Notes: generated by a model from the letters alone, not told the origin. A stretch of DNA of 64,000 nt from an uncultured Flavobacteriaceae bacterium (GCA_943788095.1 CALSOZ010000006.1:45559-109558); one strand, 5' to 3'. Shown: positions 31,369-41,970, numbered from the stretch's first letter. A program made the numbers and translations.

Positions 31369-31447
31369 AAATTGAAGCTTCCAAGACCTCAGTCCTATCG
31401 CGTGAAACCTGCTCCTGCAAATTTTGAAGTCGTCGAGGCTTCAATTT
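31369..31447. other. Long-range hairpin upstream of rpsP
   Basis: AAATTGAAGC (31369-31378) and GCTTCAATTT (31438-31447), perfect 10-bp arms. Confidence 0.4.
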
Positions 31448-31542
31448 CATGACTTAGAGGAACATTATACACCCCATTTATAGGGCAAAAAAACGGTCCT
31501 ATAAAATTTATTTACAAAAGCGTGTAGAATCGAAAAATATCC

Positions 31543-31550
31543 TATATTTG
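31543..31550 (+). promoter_or_regulatory. Bacteroidota -7 box of the rpsP promoter
   Basis: TATATTTG matches TAnnTTTG, about 45 nt before the rpsP start. Confidence 0.5.
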
Positions 31551-31596
31551 CGCTCTCATTAATAACCGAGGTCGAGAACCTCACAAATTAATTATT

Positions 31597-32190
31597 ATGC
31601 CAGTAAAAATTAGATTACAAAGACACGGTAAAAAAGGAAAACCTTTTTACTGGATCGTTGCCGCTGATGCACGATCAAAAAGAGATGGTAAATACCTTGA
31701 AAAATTAGGAACTTACAATCCAAACTTCAACCCTGCACAAATTGAACTAAATGTAGATGGTACTGTAAAATGGCTTCAAAATGGAGCACAACCTACAGAT
31801 ACTGCTAAGTCAATTTTATCTTACAAAGGGGTCATGTTGAAAAATCACCTAGTTGGTGGAGTTCGTAAAGGCGCTTTAACGGAAGAACAAGCAGAAGCGA
31901 AGTTTCAAGCTTGGTTAGAAGATAAAACCAACAAAGTAGACGCTAAGAAAAGTGATTTAGAAAAAGCTAAAGATGCTGAAGCTATTAAAATATTTGAAGC
32001 TGAAAAAGCAACCAATGAAGCTCGTATTGCTGCTGCTGCACCTGTTGTAGAAGAAGTAATTGAAGAAGCAGCTCCTATTGTTGAAGAAGCAGCAACGGAA
32101 GTTGTAGCGGAAGAAGCAGCACCTGCTGTTGAAGAAGCGGCTCCTGCTGAAGAAGCAACTCCGGAAGCACCAGCTGCGGAAGAAAAATAA
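31597..32190 (+). CDS. rpsP: 30S ribosomal protein S16 with Ala/Glu-rich C-terminal extension
   Basis: MPVKIRLQRHGKKGKPFYWIVAADARSKRDGKYLEKLGTYNP; tail EEVIEEAAPIVEEAATEVVAEEAAPAVEEAAP. Confidence 0.97.
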   Translation: MPVKIRLQRHGKKGKPFYWIVAADARSKRDGKYLEKLGTYNPNFNPAQIELNVDGTVKWLQNGAQPTDTAKSILSYKGVMLKNHLVGGVRKGALTEEQAEAKFQAWLEDKTNKVDAKKSDLEKAKDAEAIKIFEAEKATNEARIAAAAPVVEEVIEEAAPIVEEAATEVVAEEAAPAVEEAAPAEEATPEAPAAEEK

Positions 32191-32218
32191 AAAAAATAAA
32201 CTTTTTTTATACCTTTAA

Positions 32219-32248
32219 AACCTGGCACTTTTTGTCAGGTTTTTTTTA
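32219..32248 (+). terminator. Intrinsic terminator after rpsP
   Basis: AACCTGGCACTTTTTGTCAGGTTTTTTTT. Confidence 0.7.
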
Positions 32249-32281
32249 TGAAACATCCATAACGAAAACTTGAATTGAATC

Positions 32282-32809
32282 ATGACAAAAGAAGACTGTT
32301 TTTATTTAGGGAAAATCGTGAAAAAATATAGTTTCAAAGGGGAACTTTTGGCGAAACTAGACACCGATCAACCAGACATCTATGAAAACTTAGATGCCAT
32401 TTTTATTGAAGTCAATGGTACGTTGATTCCTTTTTTTATTGAAAAATCGCAATTACATAAATCGGATTTACTCCGACTCAAGTTTGATGATGTCACCAAC
32501 GAAGCCGATGCCGATGCGTTGATGAAATGCCACCTCTACTTACCTTTAGATTTACTTCCAAAACTAGAGGGCACGAAGTTTTATTTTCATGAAATTATTG
32601 GCTTTCAACTCAACGATGAAAATTTTGGCCCTGTAGGCACTGTGAAAGGCGTGAATGACACCACTTCTCAAGCCCTGTTTGAGGTGGACCGTGATGGAAT
32701 CGAAATCCTGATTCCTATGAATGACGATTTTATAACAAAATTAGATCGCGCGACCAAAACAATCACGGTCAATACCCCGCCTGGTTTGATCGAATTATAT
32801 TTAGAGTAA
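32282..32809 (+). CDS. rimM: Ribosome maturation factor RimM
   Basis: YLGKIVKKYSFKGELLAKLDTDQP...FYFHEIIGFQL. Confidence 0.95.
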   Translation: MTKEDCFYLGKIVKKYSFKGELLAKLDTDQPDIYENLDAIFIEVNGTLIPFFIEKSQLHKSDLLRLKFDDVTNEADADALMKCHLYLPLDLLPKLEGTKFYFHEIIGFQLNDENFGPVGTVKGVNDTTSQALFEVDRDGIEILIPMNDDFITKLDRATKTITVNTPPGLIELYLE

Positions 32810-33522
32810 TGTCGAAACCTTTTCGATTTAAACACTTTAGCGTTGCGCAAGATCGCTGTGCGATGAAAATTGGAACCGATGCTGTATTATTAGGCGCTTG
32901 GGCAAATATAGACTCGCATCCCAACTCAATCTTAGATATTGGAGCAGGCACTGGGATTTTGGCACTCATGATGGCCCAACGAAGCTCAGCCGAACTAATT
33001 GATGCCATTGAACTTGACGATGCCGCCTATGAGCAATGTGTTCATAATTTTGAAGCTTCGGATTGGGGCGATCGGTTATTTTGCTACCATGCGTCTTTAG
33101 AAGAATTTACAGAAGAAATCGAGGACACCTATGAGCTCATCATTTCGAATCCGCCTTTTTATACCGACTCCTATAAAACCGACAACGACGAACGAAATCG
33201 AGCGCGCTTTGAAGATGCGATGCCCTTCCATGAGTTGCTGAAATCGGTTTCAAGACTACTTTCACAAACGGGTCAATTTAATGTGATCGTTCCATATAGT
33301 GAAGAATCTTCGTTTATCGAGTTGGCAAAAAAAGAGCAGCTCTATCCGAATAATATCTTACATATAAGAGGCCAAAAATCGAGTCCTATAAAACGAAGTT
33401 TGATGCGTTTTACATTTCAAGAAAAGGCAATTGAACGGAGCGAACTCACCATTGAAATCGCACGCCACCAGTACACACAAGAATATACATCGTTGACGAA
33501 AGATTTTTATTTAAAATTGTAA
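32809..33522 (+). CDS. tRNA1(Val) (adenine-N6)-methyltransferase-like
   Basis: ILDIGAGTGILALMMAQRS ... ISNPPFY. Confidence 0.9.
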   Translation: MSKPFRFKHFSVAQDRCAMKIGTDAVLLGAWANIDSHPNSILDIGAGTGILALMMAQRSSAELIDAIELDDAAYEQCVHNFEASDWGDRLFCYHASLEEFTEEIEDTYELIISNPPFYTDSYKTDNDERNRARFEDAMPFHELLKSVSRLLSQTGQFNVIVPYSEESSFIELAKKEQLYPNNILHIRGQKSSPIKRSLMRFTFQEKAIERSELTIEIARHQYTQEYTSLTKDFYLKL

Positions 33523-33611
33523 AATTATCAAGCGGAATAAGTAAATTTGTATAAATGGTATGTAATTCTCATTTATTTTGAATAAAATTGAATTAAACCC
33601 AAAAAAGAACG

Positions 33612-34792
33612 ATGAAAGCAGATTTATTTGAAGCACCCGATTATTACAATTTAGATGATTTATTATCTGAAGAACACAAACTCGTCAGAAGTGCCGCACG
33701 GGATTGGGTTAAAAGAGATGTGTCTCCAATTATAGAAGACTATGCACAAAGGGCCGAATTTCCAACTCAAATTATTGGAGGTTTAGCAGAAATTGGAGCC
33801 TTTGGCCCGTACATCCCCGTCGAATATGGTGGCGCAGGATTGGATCAAATATCCTATGGATTAATTATGCAAGAAATTGAACGTGGCGATTCGGGCGTTC
33901 GAAGTACGGCTTCGGTTCAATCGTCCTTAGTGATGTATCCCATTTGGAAGTATGGAAATGAAGCACAACGCCAAAAATATTTACCAAAACTCGCCAGCGG
34001 CGAATGGATTGGTTGTTTTGGACTGACTGAACCCGACCATGGGAGTAACCCAGGTGGTATGACCACAAATTTTAAGGATATGGGCGACCATTATCTATTA
34101 AATGGTGCTAAAATGTGGATCTCAAATTCCCCAATTGCACAACGTGGCCGTCGTGTGGGCAAAAAATGAAGAAGGTCGAATTCACGGACTCCTAGTAGAA
34201 CGTGGCATGGAAGGATTTACAACCCCTGAAACACACAACAAATGGTCGTTAAGAGCAAGCTCTACAGGCGAACTTATTTTTGATAATGTCAAAATTCCAA
34301 AAGAAAATTTACTCCCTAATAAATCTGGACTCGGCGCACCATTAGGCTGCTTAGATTCTGCACGTTACGGAATCGCTTGGGGTGCCATTGGTGCCGCGAT
34401 GGACTGTTATGACACCGCCTCTAAGATATAGTAAAGAACGGATTCAGTTTGGCAAACCCATCGGTCAATTTCAATTACAACAAAAGAAACTTTCAGAAAT
34501 GATTACCGAAATCACCAAAGCCCAATTATTAACATGGCGCTTAGGAGTTTTAAGAAATGAGGATCGCGCAACGACCGCACAAATATCAATGGCCAAACGA
34601 AATAATGTCGATATGGCGATAAAAATTGCACGTGAAGCCCGTCAGATGTTAGGCGGCATGGGTATTAGCGGAGAATACAGCATTATGCGTCATTCTATGA
34701 ATTTAGAAAGCGTGATTACATACGAAGGCACACACGATATCCATTTATTAATTACCGGATTTGACATCACTGGTTTAAACGCATTTAAGTAA
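33612..34792 (+). CDS. Acyl-CoA dehydrogenase (glutaryl-CoA dehydrogenase-like), two apparent frameshifts
   Basis: WIGCFGLTEPDHGSNPGGMTTNFKD ... ARQMLGGMGISGEYSIMRHSMNLESVITYEGTHDIHLLI across three collinear ORFs. Confidence 0.88.
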
Positions 34793-34812
34793 CTTGAGCA
34801 ACCCAAATCTCA

Positions 34813-35702
34813 ATGTCCACAAAACACCGATTAGATAAAGCCTATAACACTGCAAAAATCATCCCGTTTGATGATGACAGTAAATTCATTTTATTCAGCG
34901 ATTGCCACGTGGTGACAATAGTTTTGCGGATGATTTTGCACATAACAGAGATGTATATGTACACGCTTTAACGCATTATTTAGAAGCTGGATTTAGCTAT
35001 TGTGAATTAGGCGATGGCGACGAACTTTGGGAAACTCAAAAGTTTGAGTCTATCTTTCAGGCCCACAAAGACGTTTATCTGTTATTGAAAAAATTTCATG
35101 ACGCCAAGCGGCTGCACATGATTTGGGGAAATCATGACATGGTTTATAAAAACCCATCGTATGTCCAAAAAAATTTATCAACCTATTTTGATAAAGAAAC
35201 TGGAGAAAAAGTCGATTTATTTCCAGGGATTGAATACCATGAAAGCATTCGATTAGAACACAAAATAACCAAACAAATTCTATTTTTAACCCACGGACAT
35301 CAAGCCGATTGGTGGAACTATATTTTTTGGCGATGGAGTCGGTTTTTAGTGCGATTTTTGTGGAAACCGCTGAATCTTATGGGAGTATCTGACCCGACCA
35401 GTCCAGCAAAAAATCACAAAGAATTAATCAAAATAGAACGTCGAGCCAAAAAATGGATCACCGAAAACAAGAATAGTTTCATCATTACTGGACATACCCA
35501 CCGCCCACGATTTCCACAACCCGGAGACATTCCGTTTTTTAATGATGGTAGTTGTGTACACCCAAGAAGTATTACTGGGCTCGAAATTGTGAAAGGTTCA
35601 ATTAGCTTAATCAAGTGGCATGTTTCCGCTAATAAAGAAGGAATTTTACAAATTATAAAAACTACCCTCGAAGGACCCGTGAATTTAAGCGCCTATCAAT
35701 AA
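34813..35702 (+). CDS. Metallophosphoesterase, one apparent frameshift near 34.91 kb
   Basis: FILFSDCH(R)GDNSFADDF...GDGDELWE...WGNHDMVY...HGHQADWWN...GHTHRPRF. Confidence 0.88.
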
Positions 35703-36035
35703 CTAGTCCTCTGGCGCTAGTTCAATTTCAAGACCTTCCATTTCGGGGGTGATTTGAATCTGACATCCCAAACGACTGTTGGGTTTGACATTAAACGCTT
35801 CACTGAGCATCGCTTCTTCTTCATCTTGCATTTCGCGCAACGGATGCTCTGTTAAAACATAACATTGACAAGAAGCACACATGGCCATCCCGCCACAAAT
35901 CCCAATGGTGCCTTCAGGAGCTAATTCATATAACCGAACCACTTCCATGATGTTCAAAGCCATATCCGTTGGAGCTGCTATTTGGTGTAATTTCCCATCA
36001 CGATCTGTGATTTTTATTTGTACGTCTTGATCCAT
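35703..36035 (-). CDS. 2Fe-2S ferredoxin
   Basis: GICGGMAMCASCQCYV...LGCQI cysteine pattern. Confidence 0.93.
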   Translation of the reverse strand: MDQDVQIKITDRDGKLHQIAAPTDMALNIMEVVRLYELAPEGTIGICGGMAMCASCQCYVLTEHPLREMQDEEEAMLSEAFNVKPNSRLGCQIQITPEMEGLEIELAPED

Positions 36036-37090
36036 TAATTTATTGATTTTACAACGGCTTTGGGGGCTTCTTTACGAGTGCCATCAAAACCATCAATCCC
36101 ACTTACAGTGGTATATTTTAATACATAGCGTTTGCCAGGATTTATAATTTGATAAGCCGCTTGACACATGAGAGTCGCTTCATGAAATCCGCAGAGAATC
36201 AGTTTGAGTTTTCCTGGATAGGTATTCACATCGCCAATCGCAAAGATGCCTGGAATATTGGTTTGATAGTCCAACGCATTATTAACTTTAATGGCATTTT
36301 TTTCAATTTCCAGACCCCAATCGCCAATAGGTCCCAATTTTGGAGACAACCCAAATAGCGGTATAAAGCAATCTGTTTCAATGGTTACAGGCGATTCTCC
36401 TGATTTGGTCACCTCGATCGCTTGGAGTTGTGTCTCACCTATCAATCCTGTGACTTCCGCAGGCGTAATCAGGGTAATGAGTCCTTTATTTTTTAACTCT
36501 TGAACTTTATCTACCGAATCCAAAGCACCACGAAACTCGTTTCGACGGTGGATTAGAGTGACATCACTCGCAACGTCACTCAAAAAAATAGCCCAATCCA
36601 ATGCAGAGTCGCCTCCACCAGAAATAACTACTTTTTTGTTGCGATAGACTTCAGGGTCTTTAATCATATAGGCCACCCCTTTATCTTCATAAAATTCTAT
36701 GTTTTCAAGAAGTGGTTTACGAGGCTCAAAACTTCCAAGTCCTCCAGCAATGGTCACCACAGGTGCGTTGTGTTGCGTGCCTTTATTGGTCGTGACGATA
36801 AAAGAGCCGTCGGTTTGTTTTTCAATGGTTTCAGCGCGTTCGCCCAACGTAAAACCGGGCTCAAATTGTTTGCATTGCTCCAATAGTTTTTCAGTGAGAT
36901 CGCCCGCCAAAATTTCTGGATAAGCTGGAATATCGTATATCGGTTTTTTGGGATAAATTTCAGAACATTGGCCACCTGCTTGTGGCAAAGCATCAATTAA
37001 GTGGCACTTTAACTTTAGAAGACCCGCTTCAAAAACTGTAAATAACCCAGTTGGGCCAGCTCCAATAATTAAGATATCGGTCGTAATCAT
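36035..37090 (-). CDS. Ferredoxin-NADP+ reductase (thioredoxin reductase-like FAD oxidoreductase)
   Basis: DILIIGAGPTGLFTVFEAG; KKVVISGGGDSALDWAIFL; GIFAIGDVNTYPGKLKLILCGFHEATLMCQAAY. Confidence 0.93.
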   Translation of the reverse strand: MITTDILIIGAGPTGLFTVFEAGLLKLKCHLIDALPQAGGQCSEIYPKKPIYDIPAYPEILAGDLTEKLLEQCKQFEPGFTLGERAETIEKQTDGSFIVTTNKGTQHNAPVVTIAGGLGSFEPRKPLLENIEFYEDKGVAYMIKDPEVYRNKKVVISGGGDSALDWAIFLSDVASDVTLIHRRNEFRGALDSVDKVQELKNKGLITLITPAEVTGLIGETQLQAIEVTKSGESPVTIETDCFIPLFGLSPKLGPIGDWGLEIEKNAIKVNNALDYQTNIPGIFAIGDVNTYPGKLKLILCGFHEATLMCQAAYQIINPGKRYVLKYTTVSGIDGFDGTRKEAPKAVVKSIN

Positions 37091-37360
37091 TTAGACTTCA
37101 ATATTTATAACAGATTGTATTTGTGGGGCATATTTTTTGATGGTCATTTCTACCCCCGATTTGAGTGTCATTTGATTGACACTACACGATGAGCAGGCAC
37201 CTACTAACTGCACTTTAACTATTTCGTCATTTTCGATGGCAATAAGGTTGATGTTGCCGCCATCATTTTGCAGAAATGGTCGGATTTCATCCAATGCTTT
37301 TTCAACGTTTAGTCTAAGATCTTCTGAACTCATTTGCTTTATTTTTTTACCGCAGAACAC
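37091..37360 (-). CDS. NifU C-terminal-domain Fe-S scaffold protein
   Basis: ALDEIRPFLQNDGGNINLIAI...LVGACSSCSVNQMTLKSGVE. Confidence 0.93.
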   Translation of the reverse strand: MFCGKKIKQMSSEDLRLNVEKALDEIRPFLQNDGGNINLIAIENDEIVKVQLVGACSSCSVNQMTLKSGVEMTIKKYAPQIQSVINIEV

Positions 37361-38478
37361 CCTGCCATCGTGGTTATTTTAATTGCATCTGTCGGAGGTA
37401 ATGCCGTATTTCTACGGACGACTTCTTGCGCTACATTTTGAGTGATTTTATTAAAGGCTTCTTCAATAGGTGTGGATGTTTGCATGGCTGCAGGACGGCC
37501 TAAATCGCCTGCTTCTCGAACACTCTGAACTAAAGGAATTTCGCCTAAAAAAGGAATGTTTAAATCGTCTGCTAAATACTTAGCACCTTCTTTGCCGAAT
37601 ATGAAATATTTGTTATCAGGTAATTCCTTAGGAGTAAAATAGGCCATATTTTCGATGATCCCTAAAACAGGTACATTTATACTTTCTTGCTGAAACATAG
37701 CTACCCCTTTTCGGGCATCGGCAAGCGCCACTGTTTGTGGGGTACTCACCACTACCGCACCAGTAATTGGTAAGGACTGCATGATACTCAGATGAATATC
37801 TCCTGTTCCCGGCGGTAAATCGATGAGAAGGAAATCTAAGTTTCCCCAAGCAGCATCAAAAATCATTTGATTTAATGCTTTGGAAGCCATGGGTCCTCTC
37901 CAAACCACCGCTTGATCGGGTTTGGTGAAAAATCCAATGGATAAAATTTTAACGCCATAATTTTCAACGGGTTTCATTTTAGATTTTCCATCTACATTGA
38001 CTGCCAATGGTTTTTCGTTTTGAACATCAAACATAATGGGAATCGATGGCCCATAAATATCTGCATCTAAAATCCCTACTTTAAATCCCATTTTGGAAAG
38101 TGTAACCGCAAGGTTAGAGGTTACGGTCGATTTACCAACCCCGCCTTTACCTGAAGCAACCGCTATTATATTTTGAATCCCAGGAATTGATTTCCCTTTG
38201 ATTTCATTTTTAGGTTGTGTTGGAGCATCCACTTTTACGTTGACCTGCACCTTAGCTTTGGCATAGACCAACTCGTGAATTGTTTTGAGGATGTCTACTT
38301 CCGTTCGTTTTTTGGCCTGTAAAGTTGGGTTGCTAATGGTGATGTCAATGATTACCTCATCGGCAAAAACCATTATATTTTTGACCGCCTGGCTTTCAAT
38401 CATATTCTGACCTTCGCCTGGGACTGTTATCGTTTTGAGCGCTTGCTCTATGTCTTGTTTGTTAAATTTCAAAGTCAC
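37339..38478 (-). CDS. Mrp/NBP35-family Fe-S cluster carrier ATPase
   Basis: IIAVASGKGGVGKSTVTSNLAVTLSKMGFKVGILDADIYGPSIP. Confidence 0.95.
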   Translation of the reverse strand: MTLKFNKQDIEQALKTITVPGEGQNMIESQAVKNIMVFADEVIIDITISNPTLQAKKRTEVDILKTIHELVYAKAKVQVNVKVDAPTQPKNEIKGKSIPGIQNIIAVASGKGGVGKSTVTSNLAVTLSKMGFKVGILDADIYGPSIPIMFDVQNEKPLAVNVDGKSKMKPVENYGVKILSIGFFTKPDQAVVWRGPMASKALNQMIFDAAWGNLDFLLIDLPPGTGDIHLSIMQSLPITGAVVVSTPQTVALADARKGVAMFQQESINVPVLGIIENMAYFTPKELPDNKYFIFGKEGAKYLADDLNIPFLGEIPLVQSVREAGDLGRPAAMQTSTPIEEAFNKITQNVAQEVVRRNTALPPTDAIKITTMAGCSAVKK

Positions 38479-38562
38479 TAATTTAGATGGATTCTAAAGT
38501 ACAAATATACTGTGAAATGTTTTAAAATAGAAGAGGATTATAGGAAATGATGCTCTTTGAGA

Positions 38563-38889
38563 CTAGAGTTCTTTGGCAGGGTCCCAAAACACAGAATCAA
38601 ATTGTTGAATTTGATTCTTAATAACCTCAACACCTTCGTTTTCTAACAACTGCTGCATCAGGTTTGTCCCCTCAAAATGATGTTTCCCTGTGAGCAGTCC
38701 TTTGCGATTCACTACGCGGTGTGCCGGAACGTCTTTGCCATGGGAGGCCGTCATTGCATAGCCAACCATTCGAGCACTACGGGCTGCACCAAGATAAGTG
38801 GCAATAGCACCATAACTGGTCACACGACCCACTGGAATTTGACGTGCAACGTCGTAGCATTTATCAAAAAAATGAGGCGCCTTTGACAT
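38563..38889 (-). CDS. MGMT-family (alkyltransferase-like) protein
   Basis: IPVGRVTSYGAIATYLGAARSARMVGYAM...PAHRVVNRKGLLTG. Confidence 0.92.
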   Translation of the reverse strand: MSKAPHFFDKCYDVARQIPVGRVTSYGAIATYLGAARSARMVGYAMTASHGKDVPAHRVVNRKGLLTGKHHFEGTNLMQQLLENEGVEVIKNQIQQFDSVFWDPAKEL

Positions 38890-38894
38890 ACAAA

Positions 38895-39524
38895 CTATGG
38901 GGTTTTTAGAATATTTATCAACGTAGTGATCGCAATCACCGCTGTAATAATTCCTATGCTGTAATTCATCCATTTTTGAGATGATATTTTAGAATTTTTA
39001 ATTTTGTCAAAAAACAAAATATAAATATAAAGGGTGATAAAGGTTCCCGTCATGGCCCCGGCTACATAGGTAGAAATCGATATGTTATCTAAATAAAGCC
39101 ATTGATACGACACCAAGGTCGTCACCATATAGGCTTGGTAAGGAATCGGAAAAACGTTTAACGCAGACATCAATAACCCCTGAAAAAAACGACTTTTTTT
39201 ACTTTTTGAAGCCCCCATTTCATGGATATTATCCTCGCTTTTAGCGACGAGAAAAAAGTAAATTGAGATTAAAATAAAAAGAACCAATGCAACACGCTTT
39301 AATATATCGATCACATCGGGGTGTTGACTTAAGTACTTCGCAAAAACTGCTGCTAAATAGGTTTGAACAGCCACAATCAAACAAACGCCGATTGAAAAGA
39401 CAAAGCCTCTAGTATGGCCTTCTTTTAAACTAATTTTAGCCGCCGTCATATTGAGCATTCCAGGTGGAATGACTCCAATAAAGGCGATGCATAAGCCCAA
39501 CATAAATACAATTGAAATCGACAC
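38895..39524 (-). CDS. LysE-family translocator
   Basis: IAFIGVIPPGMLNMTAAKISLKEGHTRGFVFSIGVCLIV. Confidence 0.85.
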   Translation of the reverse strand: MSISIVFMLGLCIAFIGVIPPGMLNMTAAKISLKEGHTRGFVFSIGVCLIVAVQTYLAAVFAKYLSQHPDVIDILKRVALVLFILISIYFFLVAKSEDNIHEMGASKSKKSRFFQGLLMSALNVFPIPYQAYMVTTLVSYQWLYLDNISISTYVAGAMTGTFITLYIYILFFDKIKNSKISSQKWMNYSIGIITAVIAITTLINILKTP

Positions 39525-39527
39525 GCT

Positions 39528-40202
39528 TTATTTAATTTTGAATCTAATATACGTAATTGCTTTTTGAGTCGCTAAATACTGATTTTCATAAAATGTTTGA
39601 ATGGCCGTTACTTCTTCGGGACTGCCTTCCTGACGGTACACATCGTGATTGGCATATTGCACTTCATGCCCCTGACCATGCAAAAGCCCCAAGGTGTAGC
39701 CATGCATAAATTCGCTGTCCGTTTTTAGATGCACAATTCCGGCATCATTTAAAATATTTTTATAGCGTTTCAAAAACAAATCGTTGGTCATTCGATGTTT
39801 GGTTCGCTTGTATTTTATTTGAGGATCTGGAAATGTAATCCATATTTCATCAATTTCATTGGTGGCAAATAGGTTTTCAACCAGTTCTATTTGGGCACGA
39901 ATAAAAGCCACATTGGGAAGTTCATTTTCAATGGCGGTCTTAGCTCCTCTCCAAAATCGAGCGCCTTTGATATCAATACCGATAAAATTTTTGTTTGGAT
40001 ACCGCTCGGCTAGGCCAACGGTGTACTCGCCTTTCCCACAACCCAATTCTAAAACTAATGGATTTTTGTTTTTAAAAAACTGCTCATTCCATTGCCCTTT
40101 TAACGGATATTCTGCATCGACCAATTCTTCGCGTTTGGGTTGAAACACATTGTGAAAGGTGTTGTTTTCGTTGAATCGTTTGAGTTTATTTTTACTGCCC
40201 AC
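39528..40202 (-). CDS. trmB: tRNA (guanine-N7-)-methyltransferase
   Basis: LVLELGCGKGEYTVGLAERYPNKNFIGIDIKGARFWRGAK...IWITFPDPQIKYKRTKHRM. Confidence 0.95.
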   Translation of the reverse strand: MGSKNKLKRFNENNTFHNVFQPKREELVDAEYPLKGQWNEQFFKNKNPLVLELGCGKGEYTVGLAERYPNKNFIGIDIKGARFWRGAKTAIENELPNVAFIRAQIELVENLFATNEIDEIWITFPDPQIKYKRTKHRMTNDLFLKRYKNILNDAGIVHLKTDSEFMHGYTLGLLHGQGHEVQYANHDVYRQEGSPEEVTAIQTFYENQYLATQKAITYIRFKIK

Positions 40203-40243
40203 TTGAATTGATTTTTGTCAAAAATACGGAAAAGAACGCTGGA

Positions 40244-41281
40244 TTATTGGTTTTGTTTTTGAAGTGTGAAAGAAAATTCACTCCCAATACCAAATTTACT
40301 TTCGACATAGATTTTTTCGTCGTGTGCTTCGATGATATGTTTCACAATCGACAATCCAAGACCGGAACCCCCTTCTTTTCTAGAACCACTTTTGTCGACT
40401 CGATAAAATCGTTCAAACAAACGCGTCAAATGCTTGGCTTCAACCCCTTCCCCATTATCGGTTACACGAACAATCATTTTTTCCGAGTTCAAATCTTCCA
40501 CACTAATTTCGGTGGTGCCATTTTGATGTCCATATTTAATAGAGTTGACCACCAGATTGGAAAGCACTTGCTGAATGCGATCGCGATCGGCATGTACCAT
40601 CACTGGAGCAGGATAGTCTTTATCTAATATTAAGGAAATGTTTTTTTTCTCTGCTTTAATTTCGAGTAAATCAAACACATTGGTGATCGTCTCAAGAATA
40701 TTAAAGGTTTCAATTGTCAGATTTGCATCTCCTACTTCGAGCTTGGTGATCATATCTAAATCCTTTACAATATAAATCAATCGATCGACCCCTTTATCGG
40801 CGCGTTTTAGATATTTATCTCTTATTTTTGGATCGTCGGCAGCGCCTTCTATTAAGGTCGAAATATAGCCTTGAACTGTAAAAAGAGGGGTTTTGAGTTC
40901 ATGAGAGACATTGCCAATAAACTCTTTTCGATATTCCTCTCGAATTTTTAAAGCTTCGAATTCTAATTTCTTATTTTTAGCATAGGAGTCTATTTCCTTC
41001 GACAAACTGGCCATATCGGTGGTGATTGGACTTTGGTTAAAAGGAGCCGATTCTAAAAGTGTAAGATCTTTATAAATATTTTTAATGCTATTAAAGATAA
41101 AAGTTTCGAGTCGTAAATGAAGGATGAAAAAGGTGAAAATATAGGAACAAATAAACCAGTAAAAAAGAAAGGATGCATCAATTTCATAAAACATATACAG
41201 AAAAATACTCAATAAAAATGTGTGTAAGCCTGTGATGAATAAGGCGGTAACCATCGAGAATTTATGCGAATTTTTAGTCAT
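40244..41281 (-). CDS. Sensor histidine kinase (PhoR-like)
   Basis: FIGNVSHELKTPLFTVQGYISTL; VTDNGEGVEAKHLTRLFERFYRVDKSGSRKEGGSGLGLSIVKHIIEAH. Confidence 0.95.
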   Translation of the reverse strand: MTKNSHKFSMVTALFITGLHTFLLSIFLYMFYEIDASFLFYWFICSYIFTFFILHLRLETFIFNSIKNIYKDLTLLESAPFNQSPITTDMASLSKEIDSYAKNKKLEFEALKIREEYRKEFIGNVSHELKTPLFTVQGYISTLIEGAADDPKIRDKYLKRADKGVDRLIYIVKDLDMITKLEVGDANLTIETFNILETITNVFDLLEIKAEKKNISLILDKDYPAPVMVHADRDRIQQVLSNLVVNSIKYGHQNGTTEISVEDLNSEKMIVRVTDNGEGVEAKHLTRLFERFYRVDKSGSRKEGGSGLGLSIVKHIIEAHDEKIYVESKFGIGSEFSFTLQKQNQ

Positions 41282-41970
41282 CAGAATTGAAACTTATAGC
41301 CGACCCCTTTGATTGTTTTAAAGGAATCATCTCCGATTTTTTCACGTAGTTTTCGGATGTGCACATCAATGGTTCTGCCGCCTACTACGACTTCATTTCC
41401 CCAGACTTTATCGAGAATCTCTTCTCTTTTAAATACTTTCCCAGGCTTAGAGGCGAGTAACGACAGCAATTCAAACTCTTTTCGTGGCAACACAATTTCG
41501 ACGTCTTTGTGTATAATTTTATAGGCTTCTCTATCAATTGTGAGGTCACCAAGAGTTAGAACCTCCGAGTTTTCAACAGGCGGTGACCCATGGCGTCTTC
41601 TTAATAACGACTTAATTTTACTGACCAACACTTTGGGCTTGATGGGCTTTGTGATGTAATCATCGGCACCCGCTTCAAATCCAGCGACTTGAGAATAATC
41701 TTCGCCACGTGCGGTTAAAAAAGTAATGATGGTTTCTTTTATTTCGGGAATGGTTCGGATTTGTGCGCACGCTTCAATGCCATCCATTTCAGGCATCATC
41801 ACATCCATGATAATTAAATGAGGTTGGTTTTTTTTGGCTTGTTTTACCGCTTCTAAACCATTTGCAGCGGTTAAAACAGTGTAGCCTTCTGCCAAAAGAT
41901 TATAACTCAGAATTTCTAAGATGTCTGGCTCGTCATCAACCAACAAAATTTTAATGGATTCGTTGCTCAT
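41281..41970 (-). CDS. OmpR/PhoB-family response regulator
   Basis: ILLVDDEPDILEILSYNLLAEGY...GGRTIDVHIRKLREKIGDDSFKTIKGVGYKF. Confidence 0.95.
   Translation of the reverse strand: MSNESIKILLVDDEPDILEILSYNLLAEGYTVLTAANGLEAVKQAKKNQPHLIIMDVMMPEMDGIEACAQIRTIPEIKETIITFLTARGEDYSQVAGFEAGADDYITKPIKPKVLVSKIKSLLRRRHGSPPVENSEVLTLGDLTIDREAYKIIHKDVEIVLPRKEFELLSLLASKPGKVFKREEILDKVWGNEVVVGGRTIDVHIRKLREKIGDDSFKTIKGVGYKFQF

Noticed and set aside
31905-32228. 107-aa antisense ORF over rpsP
   Set aside because: Serine/alanine-rich translation of the Ala/Glu repeat complement; artefactual.
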